Assembly: GCA_900766865.1 (NCBI GenBank)
Contig: CAAFXA010000447.1
Coordinates: 1-5,755 of the forward strand
Origin: an uncultured Akkermansia sp.
GTDB lineage: Bacteria; Verrucomicrobiota; Verrucomicrobiia; Verrucomicrobiales; Akkermansiaceae
Direction of reading: 5' to 3'
DNA length: 5,755 nt
Program-made: the position numbers and the translations under genes
The notes under the pieces: model-generated
The model's input: the letters and a program-made list of their open reading frames with translations, nothing else
What the model was told of the DNA's origin: nothing
Databases searched by the model: none
Part shown: positions 4,815 to 5,755 of the stretch, one piece after another
How the letters are laid out: the number at the start of each line of letters is the position of its first letter
Numbering within the stretch: position 1 is the first letter of the stretch

Positions 4815-4991
4815 GTTTATTCTTACTATTGTGTGGGACGACGCATCAATAAAAGAGTCACGGCTAAGCGACTATTCTGAGAGCCAACGAACAAAAAGAC
4901 ACCTTGCGGGGTAGGATGGCCTCCGGGGTGCTGCCGTTTTTCCCGGCGAGGGGGCGTCCTAGACTTGCCGGGCTCGTTGGTGGCCTTTTTT
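4815..4991 (+). ncRNA. Candidate structured non-coding RNA, about 180 nt, family unknown
   Basis: The 3' half folds convincingly by eye as a three-way junction. P1 pairs 4883-4890 with 4974-4981 (GCCAACGA with TCGTTGGT, one G-U). P2 pairs 4900-4906 with 4924-4930 (CACCTTG with CGGGGTG, two G-U), and may extend through an A-run at 4893-4897 and a T-run at 4937-4941. P3 pairs 4942-4950 with 4964-4972 (CCCGGCGAG with CTTGCCGGG, one G-U). Six Ts follow at 4986-4991, as in an intrinsic terminator. The 5' part (4815-4880) is less structured, with a small AGTC/GACT stem. An extended -10 lies upstream. I looked for signatures of tRNA, tmRNA, SRP RNA (GGAAG tetraloop region) and RNase P and saw none. 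A 6S-like RNA would be expected to pair its two ends, which this does not. The minus-strand reading frame across it looks spurious. Confidence 0.45.
4974..4991 (+). terminator. 3' strand of the closing stem plus T-run
   Basis: The 3' side of P1 is followed by GGCC and six Ts. With P1 (or P3, eight to nine bases upstream) as the hairpin this would terminate the candidate RNA. The four bases between the stem and the T-run make it an imperfect intrinsic terminator. Confidence 0.4.
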
Positions 4992-5008
4992 GACAAGCCC
5001 GCAAGCCT

Positions 5009-5046
5009 AGGATTCACCTTCGCTGGAGCCCTTGGTCTGCCGGGTT
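5009..5046. repeat. Orphan fragment of the distal arm of the dispersed repeat
   Basis: 5024-5045 is identical to 2908-2929 of copy B (22 bases), and AGGATT at 5009-5014 matches the start of the same block at the expected distance. The promoter half is absent. It has the same orientation as copies A to C. It lies immediately after the candidate RNA. Confidence 0.7.
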
Positions 5047-5308
5047 GAGGAGAGGCTCGAATCGTTAAAAAGCTTGCCGATTTTCGGGCTGGAAAAGGGG
5101 CAAAAGTATAGTCTTTTTATGAGTGGGATTCATAACGTATTCATTATCAACACTGCTTTTATTTGAGGGTTGTAAACTATATACTTTCTCCAATCCATAC
5201 ATCATTAGGCTTTTGCAACAAAATATGGGGATATTGTAATACCGAGCCCCCAGTCCTTTAGAGTTCCCGGGGAGTAAGAAGGGGCAAAATAAGGGCGTTT
5301 TGAGCCTT
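5047..5308. other. Stretch without a supportable gene
   Basis: I see no convincing gene here. A minus-strand frame from 5322 to 5065 overlaps the end of the neighbouring frame by 14 bases, but its product is low in charge pattern and domain-like features and has no start signals. Two similar short motifs around AAGGGGCAAAA occur at 5095-5105 and 5278-5288. A CCCC/GGGG pairing near 5250-5272 has no following T-run. Confidence 0.4.
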
Positions 5309-5632
5309 TTAATATACATTCTTTTTTGTGCTAGCCTTTGAGAGGGGTACGGCAACCCGCTGTTTTGTACGTTTTTTCACCCAAAATCCAAGTCCTTTTC
5401 CAAGTCCTGCGAACTCTTCCATTTGGATTTCATGTTTTACGCGCCAGAAAAGCTCACATTCTCGTCCTGTTATCGCCACCTTCCACGCCGCGAACACTTG
5501 CTGCTCCCGCGTTGGTGCAGCTGTGGGAATCGCACCCTCACCGCATCCACGTGGGCGCGCCCATTCTGCCAGAGTTGTGAAATCAAACTCGGGCTGATAT
5601 GTAACGCCTTGGCTCTGCTGCTCCATGTTCAT
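5309..5632 (-). CDS. Probable truncated group II intron ORF remnant, 107 aa
   Basis: The frame starts at ATG 5632 (a second ATG two codons later), directly after group II intron-like sequence, where the intron-encoded reverse transcriptase normally begins. The first 50 or so residues (MNMEQQSQGVTYQPEFDF..., then REQQVFAAWK) would fit an N-terminal extension of such a protein. The rest (residues 50-107) shows none of the expected reverse transcriptase motifs, such as the KGAxGxDG-type region or YADD, and ends in a lysine-rich tail with TAA at 5309. A full intron protein is usually over 400 aa. I read this as a 5' fragment fused by deletion to unrelated sequence. The alternative is a small independent hypothetical protein. 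The frame upstream to 5731 is open but overlaps RNA-like sequence. There is no clear Shine-Dalgarno site. Confidence 0.4.
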   Translation of the reverse strand: MNMEQQSQGVTYQPEFDFTTLAEWARPRGCGEGAIPTAAPTREQQVFAAWKVAITGRECELFWRVKHEIQMEEFAGLGKGLGFWVKKRTKQRVAVPLSKASTKKNVY

Positions 5633-5755
5633 GGGTATCCGGCTGAATTGTCGGGTTCGGATTCGGTCCTTCCCCGCAGAAGGGCGGGTACTATGACCTC
5701 TGCTGACTCCCGTTGCACCTTCCTTGCGCATCGCTGCGCTCGTAGCCGTCTTTTG
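5633..5755 (-). mobile_element. Group II intron RNA segment, partial at the window edge
   Basis: On the minus strand the sequence contains GTCAGCAGAGGTCATAGTA (5689-5707). It then has a CCCGC/GCGGG hairpin (5684-5688 with 5673-5677) nested in a GGTC/GACC stem (5695-5698 with 5665-5668), then GAAGGACCGAA. From memory, this combination of GTCAGCAGAGG-CATAGTA and GAAGG-C-GAA flanking a hairpin is characteristic of the region just before the reading frame of many bacterial group II introns. The 5' domains would lie beyond the right edge. No 3' domains (V and VI) are visible downstream to 5047, supporting truncation. This rests on recalled consensus, not on a search. Confidence 0.5.

Noticed and set aside
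4826..5017. Minus-strand 63-aa frame over the candidate RNA
   Set aside because: The product is basic and low in hydrophobic core residues with no start signal, and the palindromic stems explain the open frame.
5065..5355. Minus-strand 84 to 96-aa frame next to the intron remnant
   Set aside because: There is no start signal and no recognisable domain or helix pattern, and it overlaps the neighbouring frame.
5328..5597. Plus-strand frames opposite the intron ORF remnant
   Set aside because: Both are antisense shadows in other frames with no ribosome binding site or recognisable motif.

Overview
The organism cannot be identified firmly from this window. Several features suggest a Gram-negative bacterium, possibly a gut Verrucomicrobiota (Akkermansia-like): small lipoproteins with lipobox cysteines, mixed GC content, starts without Shine-Dalgarno sequences behind sigma70-type promoters, an acyl-ACP-thioesterase-like gene, and a group II intron fragment. 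That is a low-confidence impression. Nearly all credible genes lie on the minus strand. The only plus-strand transcription unit I see is a candidate structured RNA.

Positions 1-4066 hold a cluster of minus-strand genes. Read in the direction of transcription, these are: an acyl-ACP-thioesterase-like gene (4066-3347); a frameshifted small gene just behind it (3325-2967); a 243-aa lipoprotein (2762-2031); a 128-aa secreted protein 22 bp behind it (2008-1622); a 234-aa lipoprotein paralogous to the 243-aa one (1514-810); and a 219-aa lipoprotein with its own strong ribosome binding site (678-19). The three genes or gene pairs starting at 4066, 2762 and 1514 are each preceded by a copy of one dispersed repeat (about 103 to 172 bp). 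Each copy carries the same minus-strand promoter, TTGAAC-N17-TATAAT with a TGn extended -10. In addition, the signal-peptide-coding DNA of three of the secreted proteins is nearly the same although their mature parts are not. The cluster therefore looks modular: a recurring promoter/leader cassette, a recurring signal-peptide cassette, and divergent mature domains.

Positions 4253-4810 are visibly AT-rich. They hold a possible two-helix membrane mini-protein (minus strand), a perfect 16-bp palindrome, three copies of a 12-bp direct repeat, and a short tandem repeat. A plus-strand extended -10 element then leads into about 180 bp that can fold as a three-way junction and ends in a T-run. This is a candidate non-coding RNA that I cannot assign to a known family. 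Shortly after it comes an orphan fragment of the distal arm of the dispersed repeat.

Positions 5047-5308 show nothing I can support. From the right edge, minus-strand sequence resembling the part of a group II intron just before its reverse transcriptase ORF runs into a 107-aa reading frame. That frame lacks any reverse transcriptase motif, so the element looks truncated.
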